Shown piece after piece: positions 7,617 through 13,481 of a DNA stretch of 38,387 nt. Every line of letters begins with the position of its first letter. Positions within the stretch are counted from its first letter, which is position 1. The position numbers and the translations under genes are program-made. The DNA is from a virus: IMG/VR virus record IMGVR_UViG_3300035195_000275, positions 1 through 38,387 of that record. The stretch is one strand, 5' to 3'. The notes beneath the pieces were generated by a model. That model searched no databases. It was not told where the DNA came from and worked only from the letters and a program-made list of their open reading frames with translations.

Positions 7617-7921
7617 TGAAAGAGTTAATAGAAGATAATTATAAAACTATAGTAGATAGAGGGTATATAAAGCCCTCTACTACTTATATAGAGTTTATAG
7701 ATAAACTAGATGAAGAAGTAAAAGAATTTAAAACTGCTTTAGACTGGTGGACTAGAAAAGATAGCTTAGGTTTTAAGCCTATGCACATTTCAGTATGTGA
7801 AGAAGTTGCTGATGTTATAATGGTATGTTTAAATTTTGCTAAACATTATAATATAGATATTGAGCAGGAAATAAAAAACAAAATTAAAATAAACGAACAA
7901 AGAGCAAAAGATGGAAAATAA
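7616..7921 (+). CDS. MazG-like nucleotide pyrophosphohydrolase (first of two)
   Basis: A 101-residue all-helical protein with the MazG/dUTPase-superfamily metal site: KLDEEVKEF (Glu33/34 and Glu37) and, 25 residues on, CEEVADVIMV (Glu63, Asp66), i.e. ExxE then ExxD. Such enzymes hydrolyse NTPs or dNTPs to the monophosphate. Its start overlaps the stop of the three-Cys gene and its end overlaps the next gene by 11 bases. In a DNA-modification operon it may clear an unwanted canonical nucleotide or lower an alarmone; both are inference. A second MazG-like gene is at 24637. Confidence 0.7.
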   Translation: MKELIEDNYKTIVDRGYIKPSTTYIEFIDKLDEEVKEFKTALDWWTRKDSLGFKPMHISVCEEVADVIMVCLNFAKHYNIDIEQEIKNKIKINEQRAKDGK

Positions 7922-8162
7922 AAAAATAGTTTTAGAAAGTAATATAATGTTAGCTTTAATGAAAGCAACTATAGAACAGTCAGAGCATTTAAGAGGTGAA
8001 TTAAAACAAAAGCCTAAACAAGTTTTTAATAGATGGAATAATATGGGTAATTGTTTATTAGATGAATTAGAAAAAAGAAATATAGTTAATGAAGAATATT
8101 TAGATCAATTAACTGATATAATACACGATGTTTTACATGAAGTAAGAAAAAACAGTATTTAG
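7911..8162 (+). CDS. Hypothetical helical protein, 83 aa
   Basis: Unrecognised. An all-helical charged protein with a central RWNNMGNCLLDELEKR segment and a C-terminal helix rich in His and Val (DIIHDVLHEVRK). Its start overlaps the MazG-like gene by 11 bases, so it is the last member of the modification operon. No motif points to a function. Confidence 0.5.
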   Translation: MENKKIVLESNIMLALMKATIEQSEHLRGELKQKPKQVFNRWNNMGNCLLDELEKRNIVNEEYLDQLTDIIHDVLHEVRKNSI

Positions 8163-8173
8163 TTAATTACTTT

Positions 8174-8243
8174 AAAAAAAGTTCAAATGGTATTATTTTA
8201 AATACTAAATAACTATATTTACCAAACACTAAAACAAAACATT
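8174..8243 (+). promoter_or_regulatory. Promoter region of recombination operon
   Basis: An inverted copy of the T-run element (AAAAAAAGTTCA, 8174-8185) lies 28 nt upstream of a TATATTTA -7 (8214-8221), followed by the shared leader CACTAAAACAAAAC, 3 nt before ATG 8244. There is no palindromic operator here, unlike other early promoters. Confidence 0.55.
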
Positions 8244-8798
8244 ATGAAAAATTTATTTAAAGCATTAGCAGGATTTCAGCAAGAAGTACCAGCTATTCAT
8301 CAAGGAACTAAAGGATATGGATATACATATTCAGATTTAAAAACCATTTTTAAAGTTATCAATCCAATATTAAAAAAGCATGATTTAGGATTTACACAAC
8401 TAATAGAAGGAACTAGTATTAAAACTATTATTTTCCATACTGAAAGTGGAGAAAGTATTGAAAGTATTACAGAAATACCACAAGGAATAACTTTAAAAGG
8501 TATGAATACTTTTCAAGTTAACGGATCAGGAATAACATACTACAGAAGATATTCACTTTCTAGTGCTTTAGGATTAGTAACAGATGTTGATTCAGATGCA
8601 GATGGTACTGAGGTTAAAAAAACAGATAGCGAAATAGCAATAGAATACAATGCTTTAATTAAAACTGCTAAATCTAATTTAAAAGCTTGTAAAGATATTG
8701 ATTCACTTGTTACTGCATGGAAATCATTACAATCTAACCAGCAAAGTAATAAAGAAGTAATGGCTTTAAAAGATACATTAAAAACAAAACTATCTTAA
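8244..8798 (+). CDS. erf: ERF family single-strand annealing recombinase
   Basis: A 184-residue protein with the ERF signature: KALAGFQQEVPAIHQ (6-20), GYGYTYSDLKTIFKVINPIL (24-43), a central beta sheet, and GSGITYYRRYSLSSALGL (residues 93-110), the most conserved block of the family. ERF proteins coat ssDNA and anneal homologous strands in phage recombination and repair. The neighbours, a YqaJ exonuclease and an SSB, complete a standard Red-like pair. The C-terminal 60 residues are Lys-rich and helical. Start chosen because the conserved leader ends 3 nt upstream. Confidence 0.88.
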   Translation: MKNLFKALAGFQQEVPAIHQGTKGYGYTYSDLKTIFKVINPILKKHDLGFTQLIEGTSIKTIIFHTESGESIESITEIPQGITLKGMNTFQVNGSGITYYRRYSLSSALGLVTDVDSDADGTEVKKTDSEIAIEYNALIKTAKSNLKACKDIDSLVTAWKSLQSNQQSNKEVMALKDTLKTKLS

Positions 8799-8799
8799 T

Positions 8800-9474
8800 A
8801 TGATGTATATAGATTACGATTTAAAACAAGGTTCTGAAGAATGGCATGAATTAAAAAACGCTAAAATTGGAGGAACTAGAGCTAAAGCTGTACAAGTTAA
8901 AAAATCAATTAATGAAGCTGTAATATTTGATGAGGTAATGAGTGAAAGAAACACCTTCTTTAATTATGAGGAGGGCTTTACTTCTGAAGCTATGCAACGT
9001 GGAATTGATTTAGAACCTTTAGCTATTGAAGAAGTAACTAAAGAAACTGGTGTAATATTTAAAGATGCTGGTTGGATTAGTAGAAATAATTATCATGGTC
9101 ATTCTCCTGATGGTATATCATTATGTGAAAAGATAGGACTAGAAATTAAATGCCCATCAGCTAAAGTACACAACAGTTATGTAAGAGATAATAAATTACC
9201 TTTAGAGTATGTATGGCAAATAGTTAATTTTTTTGCAATGGATGAAAGCATAGAAAGATTATACTTTGCTTCCTTCAATCCTGATTACCTTCTAATGCCT
9301 TTATTCTTATTGGAAGTAACAAGGGAAAGCATTATATTTACATCTAAAAAAGATAGTGCTATAGTATCTGAATTAGCAGCAGACTTAAATAAAAATGTTG
9401 ATGATCTAATACTAAAGATTAAGCAAGAAGAAAAAGTAATAATACAAAGGATTTCAAATAAATTAAAATTTTAA
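8800..9474 (+). CDS. YqaJ/lambda-Exo-like recombination exonuclease
   Basis: A 224-residue PD-(D/E)XK nuclease. The N-terminal QGSEEWHELKNAKIGGTRA (10-28) is the YqaJ start motif (x-S-x-W-x-x-x-R/K-x-x-x-I-G-G-S/T). RGIDLEPLA (68-76) follows, then the catalytic block HSPDG (101-105, Asp104) and EIKCP (115-119, Glu115 and Lys117), and later YVWQIVNFF (137-145). It should resect dsDNA ends to give ssDNA for the ERF annealase encoded one base upstream. Two consecutive ATGs are available; either start changes only one residue. Confidence 0.88.
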   Translation: MMYIDYDLKQGSEEWHELKNAKIGGTRAKAVQVKKSINEAVIFDEVMSERNTFFNYEEGFTSEAMQRGIDLEPLAIEEVTKETGVIFKDAGWISRNNYHGHSPDGISLCEKIGLEIKCPSAKVHNSYVRDNKLPLEYVWQIVNFFAMDESIERLYFASFNPDYLLMPLFLLEVTRESIIFTSKKDSAIVSELAADLNKNVDDLILKIKQEEKVIIQRISNKLKF

Positions 9475-9493
9475 CAACTAAACATTTACAATT

Positions 9494-9838
9494 ATGAGTA
9501 ATTTAACATTTACAGGAACAGTTAACAAATTAAAAGAAGTACAAGTAATTTCTGATAAGTTCAGAAAGCAGGAAATTATTTTAACTGATAATCATGTAAA
9601 CTATCCTAAGTTTATAAACTTTGAAGCAACTAATGATAACTGTGATTTATTAGCAGGAATTAAAGAAGGGCAGGAAGTAGAAGTTAATTTTAACTTAGAA
9701 GGTAGATTATGGACTAATCCAAAAACAAACGAAGAAAGATGCTTTAATACTTTAAGAATTTGGAGAATAAGTGTCAAAGGATCTAATTCAGCACCTGAAG
9801 AAAGTAAGCCTAATGTAACTTCTGATTTACCATTTTAA
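9494..9838 (+). CDS. SSB-like protein (DUF3127 family)
   Basis: A 114-residue OB-fold protein matching DUF3127, a single-strand DNA-binding family typical of Bacteroidetes and their phages: LTFTGTVNKLKEVQVISDKF at the start, a strand KQEIILTD, then FEATNDNCDLL and EVEVNFNLEGRLW. The last residues, SDLPF, form a shortened version of the acidic SSB C-terminal tail (consensus DDDIPF) that recruits replication and repair proteins. It is in the recombination operon after ERF and YqaJ. The helicase encoded at 13482 ends in a longer form of the same tail. Confidence 0.82.
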   Translation: MSNLTFTGTVNKLKEVQVISDKFRKQEIILTDNHVNYPKFINFEATNDNCDLLAGIKEGQEVEVNFNLEGRLWTNPKTNEERCFNTLRIWRISVKGSNSAPEESKPNVTSDLPF

Positions 9839-9847
9839 TTAAAAGCT

Positions 9848-10282
9848 ATGATAGAAAACAATTTTTTTAAACTAAAAGTTAAGTACTTAGTACAAGATCC
9901 TGATAAAGGAAGTATTAGTAAAAAGACTAGTGAATATGTTTTAAAAGCTGTTAGCTTTACAGATGCAGAAGCAAGTCTATTAGAGTGCTTAAAAGATGAT
10001 TTTGAATATAACTTAGTTAGTTGTTCAAAGTTCAATATTCAAGATGTTAGAATAGATGAAACTAAAGATGACTATTTTAAAGTTAAGATAGTTTCTACTT
10101 CTTCAGATGTTGATAATGGCAAAACTAGTAAGATCATTGATAATTATATAATTCAAGGAAATACAGTAGAAGATGCTAATAAATCAATTAAAGAACTTCT
10201 TTCAGGTTCTGTTATGGATTATGAAATAGAAAACATTCAAAAAACTAAAATAGAAAAAGTATTTTATGAAGTAAACAAATAA
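9848..10282 (+). CDS. DUF4494 family protein
   Basis: A 144-residue protein made of two related halves: KLKVKYLVQDPDKGSISKKTSEYVLKA..SFTDAEA at 8-43 and VKIVSTSSDVDNGKTSKIIDNYIIQG..TVEDANK at 75-117. It ends DYEIENIQKTKIEKVFYEV. This matches DUF4494, a family of unknown function carried by many Bacteroidetes phages next to recombination and SSB genes. The internal duplication is visible directly. It is the last gene of the recombination operon, before a hairpin and a strong terminator. Confidence 0.75.
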   Translation: MIENNFFKLKVKYLVQDPDKGSISKKTSEYVLKAVSFTDAEASLLECLKDDFEYNLVSCSKFNIQDVRIDETKDDYFKVKIVSTSSDVDNGKTSKIIDNYIIQGNTVEDANKSIKELLSGSVMDYEIENIQKTKIEKVFYEVNK

Positions 10283-10289
10283 TAAAAGT

Positions 10290-10315
10290 ATTGTAATATG
10301 TGCAGTTATTACAAT
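10290..10315. repeat. Inverted repeat after DUF4494 gene
   Basis: ATTGTAAT (10290-10297) and ATTACAAT (10308-10315) are perfect 8-base arms around a 10-nt loop, just after the stop codon and upstream of the terminator. It may be an RNA hairpin that stabilises the transcript end or an additional protein site. Confidence 0.45.
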
Positions 10316-10323
10316 TATAAAGC

Positions 10324-10349
10324 CCTGTTAGATTAAGTTTTAACAGGGT
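10324..10349 (+). terminator. Strong intrinsic terminator of recombination operon
   Basis: Perfect arms CCCTGTTA (10324-10331) and TAACAGGG (10342-10349) with a 10-nt loop, followed by TTTTCTTATTT, which runs into operator copy 3. Confidence 0.85.
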
Positions 10350-10356
10350 TTTCTTA

Positions 10357-10375
10357 TTTAGAATGATTATAAATA
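10357..10375. promoter_or_regulatory. Palindromic operator copy 3
   Basis: ATTTAGAAT-G-ATTATAAAT, one mismatch from a perfect palindrome and identical to copies 4 and 6. Flanking TTA and AA extend the inverted repeat. It lies 44 nt upstream of the -7 element. Confidence 0.75.
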
Positions 10376-10384
10376 ACTATCGTA

Positions 10385-10450
10385 TGAACTTTTTTTAAAC
10401 GTAGTTAGAAATAAATAGCTATATTTACATACACACTAAAACAAAACGAT
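10385..10450 (+). promoter_or_regulatory. Promoter region of accessory operon
   Basis: TGAACTTTTTTTAAA (10385-10399), 20 nt spacer, TATATTTA -7 (10420-10427), then the leader ACACACTAAAACAAAAC and, 3 nt on, ATG 10451. This is the clearest full example of the early promoter layout. Confidence 0.6.
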
Positions 10451-10750
10451 ATGAAAAGCAAGTTATTTAAAGCAGCATGGAACTTAGTAAGAACATTAGG
10501 TATCTCAATTTCTGAAGCATTAAAAAAATCATGGAAAGCTTATAAGCTTAAATTGAAATTAGAAGCTGGAAAGGTTAACTTTACATTTAAGAAGAAATCA
10601 GGAGAGCTTAGAAAAGCAACAGGAACATTAAAAGCTGAATTAATCAATTACGATTTTAAAGGAAGCACAAAAGATAATTTTTCTGTTATTGCTTATTGGG
10701 ATTTAGAAGCTGAAGGATTCAGAAGTTTTAAAATAGAAAATTTAGTATAA
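10451..10750 (+). CDS. Small basic protein with SH3-like C-terminal domain (DUF2693-like)
   Basis: A 99-residue, strongly basic protein. Residues 1-38 form a Lys-rich amphipathic helix (ALKKSWKAYKLKLKLEAGK). Residues 40-99 contain VNFTFKKKSGELRKATGTL, then YWDLEAEGFRSFKIENLV, a pattern seen in small Bacteroidetes beta-barrel proteins of the DUF2693 type. It starts 3 nt after the conserved leader and is followed immediately by a TTCG hairpin, so much of the transcription may stop after it and the protein may be abundant. A nucleic-acid-binding role fits the charge but is inference. Confidence 0.55.
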   Translation: MKSKLFKAAWNLVRTLGISISEALKKSWKAYKLKLKLEAGKVNFTFKKKSGELRKATGTLKAELINYDFKGSTKDNFSVIAYWDLEAEGFRSFKIENLV

Positions 10751-10756
10751 ACTAAT

Positions 10757-10768
10757 GCCCTTCGGGGC
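10757..10768 (+). terminator. GCCC-TTCG-GGGC tetraloop hairpin (terminator or attenuator)
   Basis: GCCC (10757-10760), the stable UUCG loop and GGGC (10765-10768), followed by TTTT. It is very short, so probably a partial terminator that lowers expression of the downstream genes. It overlaps the apparent ATG at 10755, arguing against that start. Confidence 0.6.
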
Positions 10769-10784
10769 TTTTAAAATTAACATT

Positions 10785-10988
10785 ATGGAAAAGTACAGAA
10801 ACGAAAAAAGAAAATATTTAAGTTTTTCAGATCAAGTTCAGGATTTAACAACTGAATATTTAATTTATATGATTCCTATAACAATTCTTTTTAAAAATCA
10901 AATGATTATAATAAAAGAAATTGAAAATAGAAACGAATTAGAATATGTAAAAATTTGTAATTTACTTGAAAATTGTAACGGAATATGA
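10785..10988 (+). CDS. Hypothetical protein, 67 aa
   Basis: Unrecognised. The frame is open from an ATG at 10755, but those first ten codons are the TTCG hairpin; ATG 10785 after an A-rich leader (aaaattaacatt) is preferred. The product has a charged N-terminus (EKYRNEKRKYLSF), a hydrophobic central helix (YLIYMIPITILFKNQMIII) that could be a membrane or buried helix, and a Cys/Asn tail. It overlaps the next gene by four bases (ATGA). Confidence 0.5.
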   Translation: MEKYRNEKRKYLSFSDQVQDLTTEYLIYMIPITILFKNQMIIIKEIENRNELEYVKICNLLENCNGI

Positions 10989-11212
10989 TAAAACTATTTA
11001 GATATATGTTTAGGTGGCAATTAAGCACTCCAATACTAGCAGTAATACCATTTGTATTATTAAAATACAATATAGATAACTTTTGGATAACAGCATTTAT
11101 AGCTAACTTAATAGGATCATTAATTTTCTTTAAAGTAGATGAATATATATTCTCTAAAAAACTATCAAGATTTCAAAGATTAAGAAAAAAAGTAATTAAA
11201 AGAAAAAAATAA
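10985..11212 (+). CDS. Small two-helix membrane protein, 75 aa
   Basis: Two hydrophobic helices, about residues 15-27 (TPILAVIPFVLL) and 33-52 (FWITAFIANLIGSLIFF), lie between a basic N-terminus and a very basic C-terminal tail (RFQRLRKKVIKRKK), predicting a small inner-membrane protein with both ends in the cytoplasm. It is coupled to the previous gene by an ATGA overlap. In the early region such proteins may act in superinfection exclusion or as membrane anchors; no family is recognised. Confidence 0.55.
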   Translation: MIKLFRYMFRWQLSTPILAVIPFVLLKYNIDNFWITAFIANLIGSLIFFKVDEYIFSKKLSRFQRLRKKVIKRKK

Positions 11213-11217
11213 AAGAT

Positions 11218-11700
11218 ATGGATGATTTAAAAAAAGTATGCCCTTGTTGTAATGATATATTTGAAACTACTAAAAGCAATAAAAAGTATTGTAATTCAAC
11301 TTGTAAAATAAAACATAATGGAATGTTAGCTAAACTTAATAGAGGTTATATACCAAAAAAGGAAAACTTTGTACATCACAATATTATAAACAATACACAA
11401 CCTTTAGCAGGTGATATAGTTAGGCTAAGTAATAATTATAATAATATTAAAAAAAATACTTTAGGAGTTATTACTGGTGTTATATCTGAAAAGCAAGAAA
11501 AATATGAAATAGTATTTAATCCAATATTACCAGCTTACATATCATTAGATAAAACAATCTCCTGTGAAGGTGGTATAAAAATAGTTTTAGAAACTAAAAA
11601 CCTTTGCCATTCAAAAATTACTAATATGTTATATTGTTATCCTGATAGAAAAAAGGCTGATGATTTATTTTTGGTTAATGAGTACAAAACAATTTTATGA
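11218..11700 (+). CDS. Zinc-finger-containing hypothetical protein, 160 aa
   Basis: The N-terminus carries a treble-clef-like zinc site: CPCC at residues 8-11, then YCNSTCK with Cys29 and Cys33, a pattern often seen in phage proteins related to HNH or ribosome-associated zinc ribbons. The rest (residues 50-160) is a mixed domain with LAGDIVRLSNNYNNIKKNTLGVI, which looks like a small SH3-like barrel. No catalytic residues are seen. It overlaps the next gene by four bases (ATGA). Confidence 0.55.
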   Translation: MDDLKKVCPCCNDIFETTKSNKKYCNSTCKIKHNGMLAKLNRGYIPKKENFVHHNIINNTQPLAGDIVRLSNNYNNIKKNTLGVITGVISEKQEKYEIVFNPILPAYISLDKTISCEGGIKIVLETKNLCHSKITNMLYCYPDRKKADDLFLVNEYKTIL

Positions 11701-11984
11701 TAATAACACGAGAAAGTTTAGAAACTGCAGATAGTGAATTAGTAGAAGATGTTTTAAGACTTTATTTAATATTTGATAAAAAAGATCCTAACTTTATAAG
11801 ATCAAAAAAAGATAAAGATTTTTATTGTAGTTTAGATTATTTTATAATAGAAAATAAAACTATAAAATTAAAAGTATCTTTTTATACTTACTCAAAATGG
11901 TTAGGCTGGTTTTGGACTGAAAACAAAAGATATACTTTAAGAGCTAAAAATATTATTGAAAAAGTTAACTACATTTTAAATTGA
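11697..11984 (+). CDS. Hypothetical protein, 95 aa
   Basis: Unrecognised. A charged protein with a helical N-terminal segment (LVEDVLRLYLIFDKKD) and a beta-rich C-terminal half containing aromatic residues (SFYTYSKWLGWFWTENKRYTLRAKNI). No membrane helix or Cys cluster. ATGA overlap with the zinc-finger gene places it in the same operon. Confidence 0.5.
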   Translation: MIITRESLETADSELVEDVLRLYLIFDKKDPNFIRSKKDKDFYCSLDYFIIENKTIKLKVSFYTYSKWLGWFWTENKRYTLRAKNIIEKVNYILN

Positions 11985-11993
11985 ATTAAAAAA

Positions 11994-12113
11994 ATGACAA
12001 AAGATAAATTTATATTATCAAAAAAGATTAGTGAATTAGTTGAAAAACTAGAATTAAATAAAGATCAACTAATAAAATACTATGAAATATTAAAACTAAT
12101 AGATAGATTGTAA
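11994..12113 (+). CDS. Small helical protein, 39 aa
   Basis: A short open frame 9 bases after the previous stop, with an A-rich leader (ttgaattaaaaaa). The peptide is a pair of amphipathic helices (LSKKISELVEKLELNKDQLI and YYEILKLIDRL) with leucine-zipper-like spacing. It ends 4 bases before a terminator hairpin, which fits the last gene of an operon. Function unknown. Confidence 0.45.
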   Translation: MTKDKFILSKKISELVEKLELNKDQLIKYYEILKLIDRL

Positions 12114-12117
12114 ACAT

Positions 12118-12139
12118 AAAGCAAGTTAAAATGCTTTTT
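12118..12139 (+). terminator. Intrinsic terminator of accessory operon
   Basis: AAAGCA (12118-12123) and TGCTTT (12132-12137) pair around an 8-nt loop, followed by TT and then A. A second weaker hairpin follows at 12144. Confidence 0.55.
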
Positions 12140-12143
12140 AATA

Positions 12144-12165
12144 CCCTTTAGACTTAATTTAAGGG
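12144..12165 (+). terminator. Second, weaker terminator hairpin
   Basis: CCCTT (12144-12148) and AAGGG (12161-12165), 5 bp, followed by CTTTTATTGTTT. Together with the first hairpin it should isolate the accessory operon from the replication region. Confidence 0.5.
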
Positions 12166-12248
12166 CTTTTATTGTTTAATCTATATATTGTATTGACTTA
12201 GTATTTTAAAGTTGCTTAAATCTAAAGTTTTTATTCTTGTTATTTTTT

Positions 12249-12320
12249 CAACGTTTGTTAAATTCGTTGCAACGTTTTTAACGTTTGTTAAATTCGTTAA
12301 ATTTTTTTCAACGTTTTTAA
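12249..12320. repeat. Iteron-like repeats (AACGTTTGTTAAATTCGTT and shorter copies)
   Basis: AACGTTTGTTAAATTCGTT occurs at 12250-12268 and again at 12280-12298, exactly 30 bp apart. Shorter copies CAACGTTTTTAA lie at 12270-12281 and 12309-12320. AACGTT itself is palindromic, so each unit could bind a dimer. Confidence 0.75.
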
Positions 12321-12430
12321 CTGTTATATGTTATTGTTATTGTTATTGTTATTGTAATATGTAATTGTAATATAATATATTTATAATACTGTCGCATTTT
12401 TCAAATGCTAAATATTTTTTTAAAAATCTA

Positions 12431-12460
12431 TTGAAGTTCTAAACTAAAAACTTATATTCA
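12431..12460 (+). promoter_or_regulatory. Promoter of replication operon
   Basis: TTG (12431-12433), 19-nt spacer, TATATTCA (12453-12460), close to the Bacteroidetes TTTG / TAnnTTTG promoter. It is followed by an A-rich leader (caaaaaaaacatt) and ATG 12474. Confidence 0.55.
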
Positions 12461-12473
12461 CAAAAAAAACATT

Positions 12474-12614
12474 ATGGAAAATTTAGTAAAGGTTTCAACC
12501 TACGCAAAACAGATAGATAAATCGGTTACATGGGTGTATAGATTAGCAACAAATAACGAAATTAAAATAGTAGTTATTGATGGAGTTAAATTTGTTCAAT
12601 TAGAAAAATTATAA
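12474..12614 (+). CDS. Small HTH DNA-binding protein, 46 aa (excisionase/MerR-like fold)
   Basis: A 46-residue protein with VSTYAKQIDKSVTWVYRLAT (residues 7-26), matching the winged-helix pattern of small excisionase/MerR-like proteins (a short helix, turn S/K-V-T-x-x-x-V-Y-R), then two strands EIKIVVIDGVKFVQL forming the wing with the characteristic IDG turn. Such peptides bind DNA as dimers or along repeats. It is encoded directly beside the iteron region and ahead of the replication initiator-like gene, so it may bind the iterons, repress its own operon, or both. It was too short for routine ORF calling but is convincing. Confidence 0.7.
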   Translation: MENLVKVSTYAKQIDKSVTWVYRLATNNEIKIVVIDGVKFVQLEKL

Positions 12615-12667
12615 CTTTTTTTTAGTTAAAAAATTTAAAGTATAAAACAATAAACTAATAGTTAAAA

Positions 12668-13462
12668 ATGGCAGAAAACAAAAAAAGCTTTTTACTTTAT
12701 GCAAATATAATTGAAGTAGTATCTAAGCTTCCTGATGACAAGGCAGGGCAACTATTTAAACACATTTTAGAATACGTAAATGATCTAAATCCTAAAACAG
12801 AAGATCTAATGATAGAGCTAGTTTTTCTACCCATTAAACAAAGGTTAAAAGCTGATTTGGATATATGGGAGAAAAAGAAAATAGGATTTTCTAAAGCTGG
12901 TAAAGCAAGTGCAGAAGCTAGAAAAAATAAAAAACAATCTCCTGAAGAAAACAACAGTTTAAAAACTGAAAAATTTAATAAGTTTTGGGATATTTACAAT
13001 AAAAAACAAGGCAAAAAAAAGTGCTTAGCAAGGTTCTTAAAATTAAAAGATAATGATATTTTAAAGATTGCTGAAACTATAGAAAACTATATTAAATCAA
13101 CTCCTGATATTAAATTTAGAAAAGATCCATATACATATTTAAACGGTGAACATTGGAATGATGAAATAAAAAAAGAAACTAAATTAATTAGCTACAGAAG
13201 TAAGTTTACAACCATAGATAAAGTAATTGATTTATTTAATGAAACGGACTTTACAAAAACAATAAAAAAATACAAAAGTAGTGAAGAAAGAGTTAAAGAA
13301 AGATTAGATGAGTTCTTAGAAAAAGAAGTATTCAAAGCAGATTTCAAGAATAGACAAACAGATGAGGTACTAAGTCATTTTATTAATTCATTACAATTTA
13401 ACCCACCTAAAAAAGTAATTATAATAGATGAGAATCCTACAGTACCATGGCTAAGTAAATAA
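12668..13462 (+). CDS. Replication initiator / helicase-loader-like protein (DUF6291-like N-terminus)
   Basis: A 264-residue protein. The N-terminal segment SFLLYANIIEVVSKLPDDKA followed by GQLFKHILEYVND (6-39) matches the DUF6291-type domain found at the start of Bacteroidetes phage replication proteins. A linker rich in Lys/Ala follows, then a C-terminal domain with FNKFWDIYNKKQGKKKCLARF (103-123) and FRKDPYTYLNGEHWNDEI (151-168), a motif common to phage replication proteins that load or recruit a DnaB-type helicase. The next gene is that helicase. No primase or nuclease motif is present. Role as initiator or loader is inferred from this combination. Confidence 0.65.
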   Translation: MAENKKSFLLYANIIEVVSKLPDDKAGQLFKHILEYVNDLNPKTEDLMIELVFLPIKQRLKADLDIWEKKKIGFSKAGKASAEARKNKKQSPEENNSLKTEKFNKFWDIYNKKQGKKKCLARFLKLKDNDILKIAETIENYIKSTPDIKFRKDPYTYLNGEHWNDEIKKETKLISYRSKFTTIDKVIDLFNETDFTKTIKKYKSSEERVKERLDEFLEKEVFKADFKNRQTDEVLSHFINSLQFNPPKKVIIIDENPTVPWLSK

Positions 13463-13481
13463 CATTAAAACACAAAACTAA

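Larger units (their letters stand above)
12166..12473. other. Gene-free region with iterons and AT-rich repeats, candidate replication origin
   Basis: A stretch of about 300 bases without a plausible gene. It holds four copies of a core AACGTTTnTTAA-like element (within 12249-12320), four tandem TTATTG units (12331-12354), and a run of nearly pure A/T to 12389. It lies between two terminators and the replication operon. Iterons beside an AT-rich tract next to an initiator-like gene is the usual layout of an origin. This is inference; an operator cluster for the HTH protein at 12474 would look similar. Confidence 0.5.

Noticed and set aside
10755-10784. ATG 10755 as start of the 67-aa gene
   Set aside because: The first ten codons are the TTCG terminator hairpin; ATG 10785 has an A-rich leader.
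12249-12354. CRISPR-like or microsatellite array
   Set aside because: Repeat spacing and unit length do not fit CRISPR; there are only two full copies of the 19-mer and no cas genes. Origin iterons explain it better.
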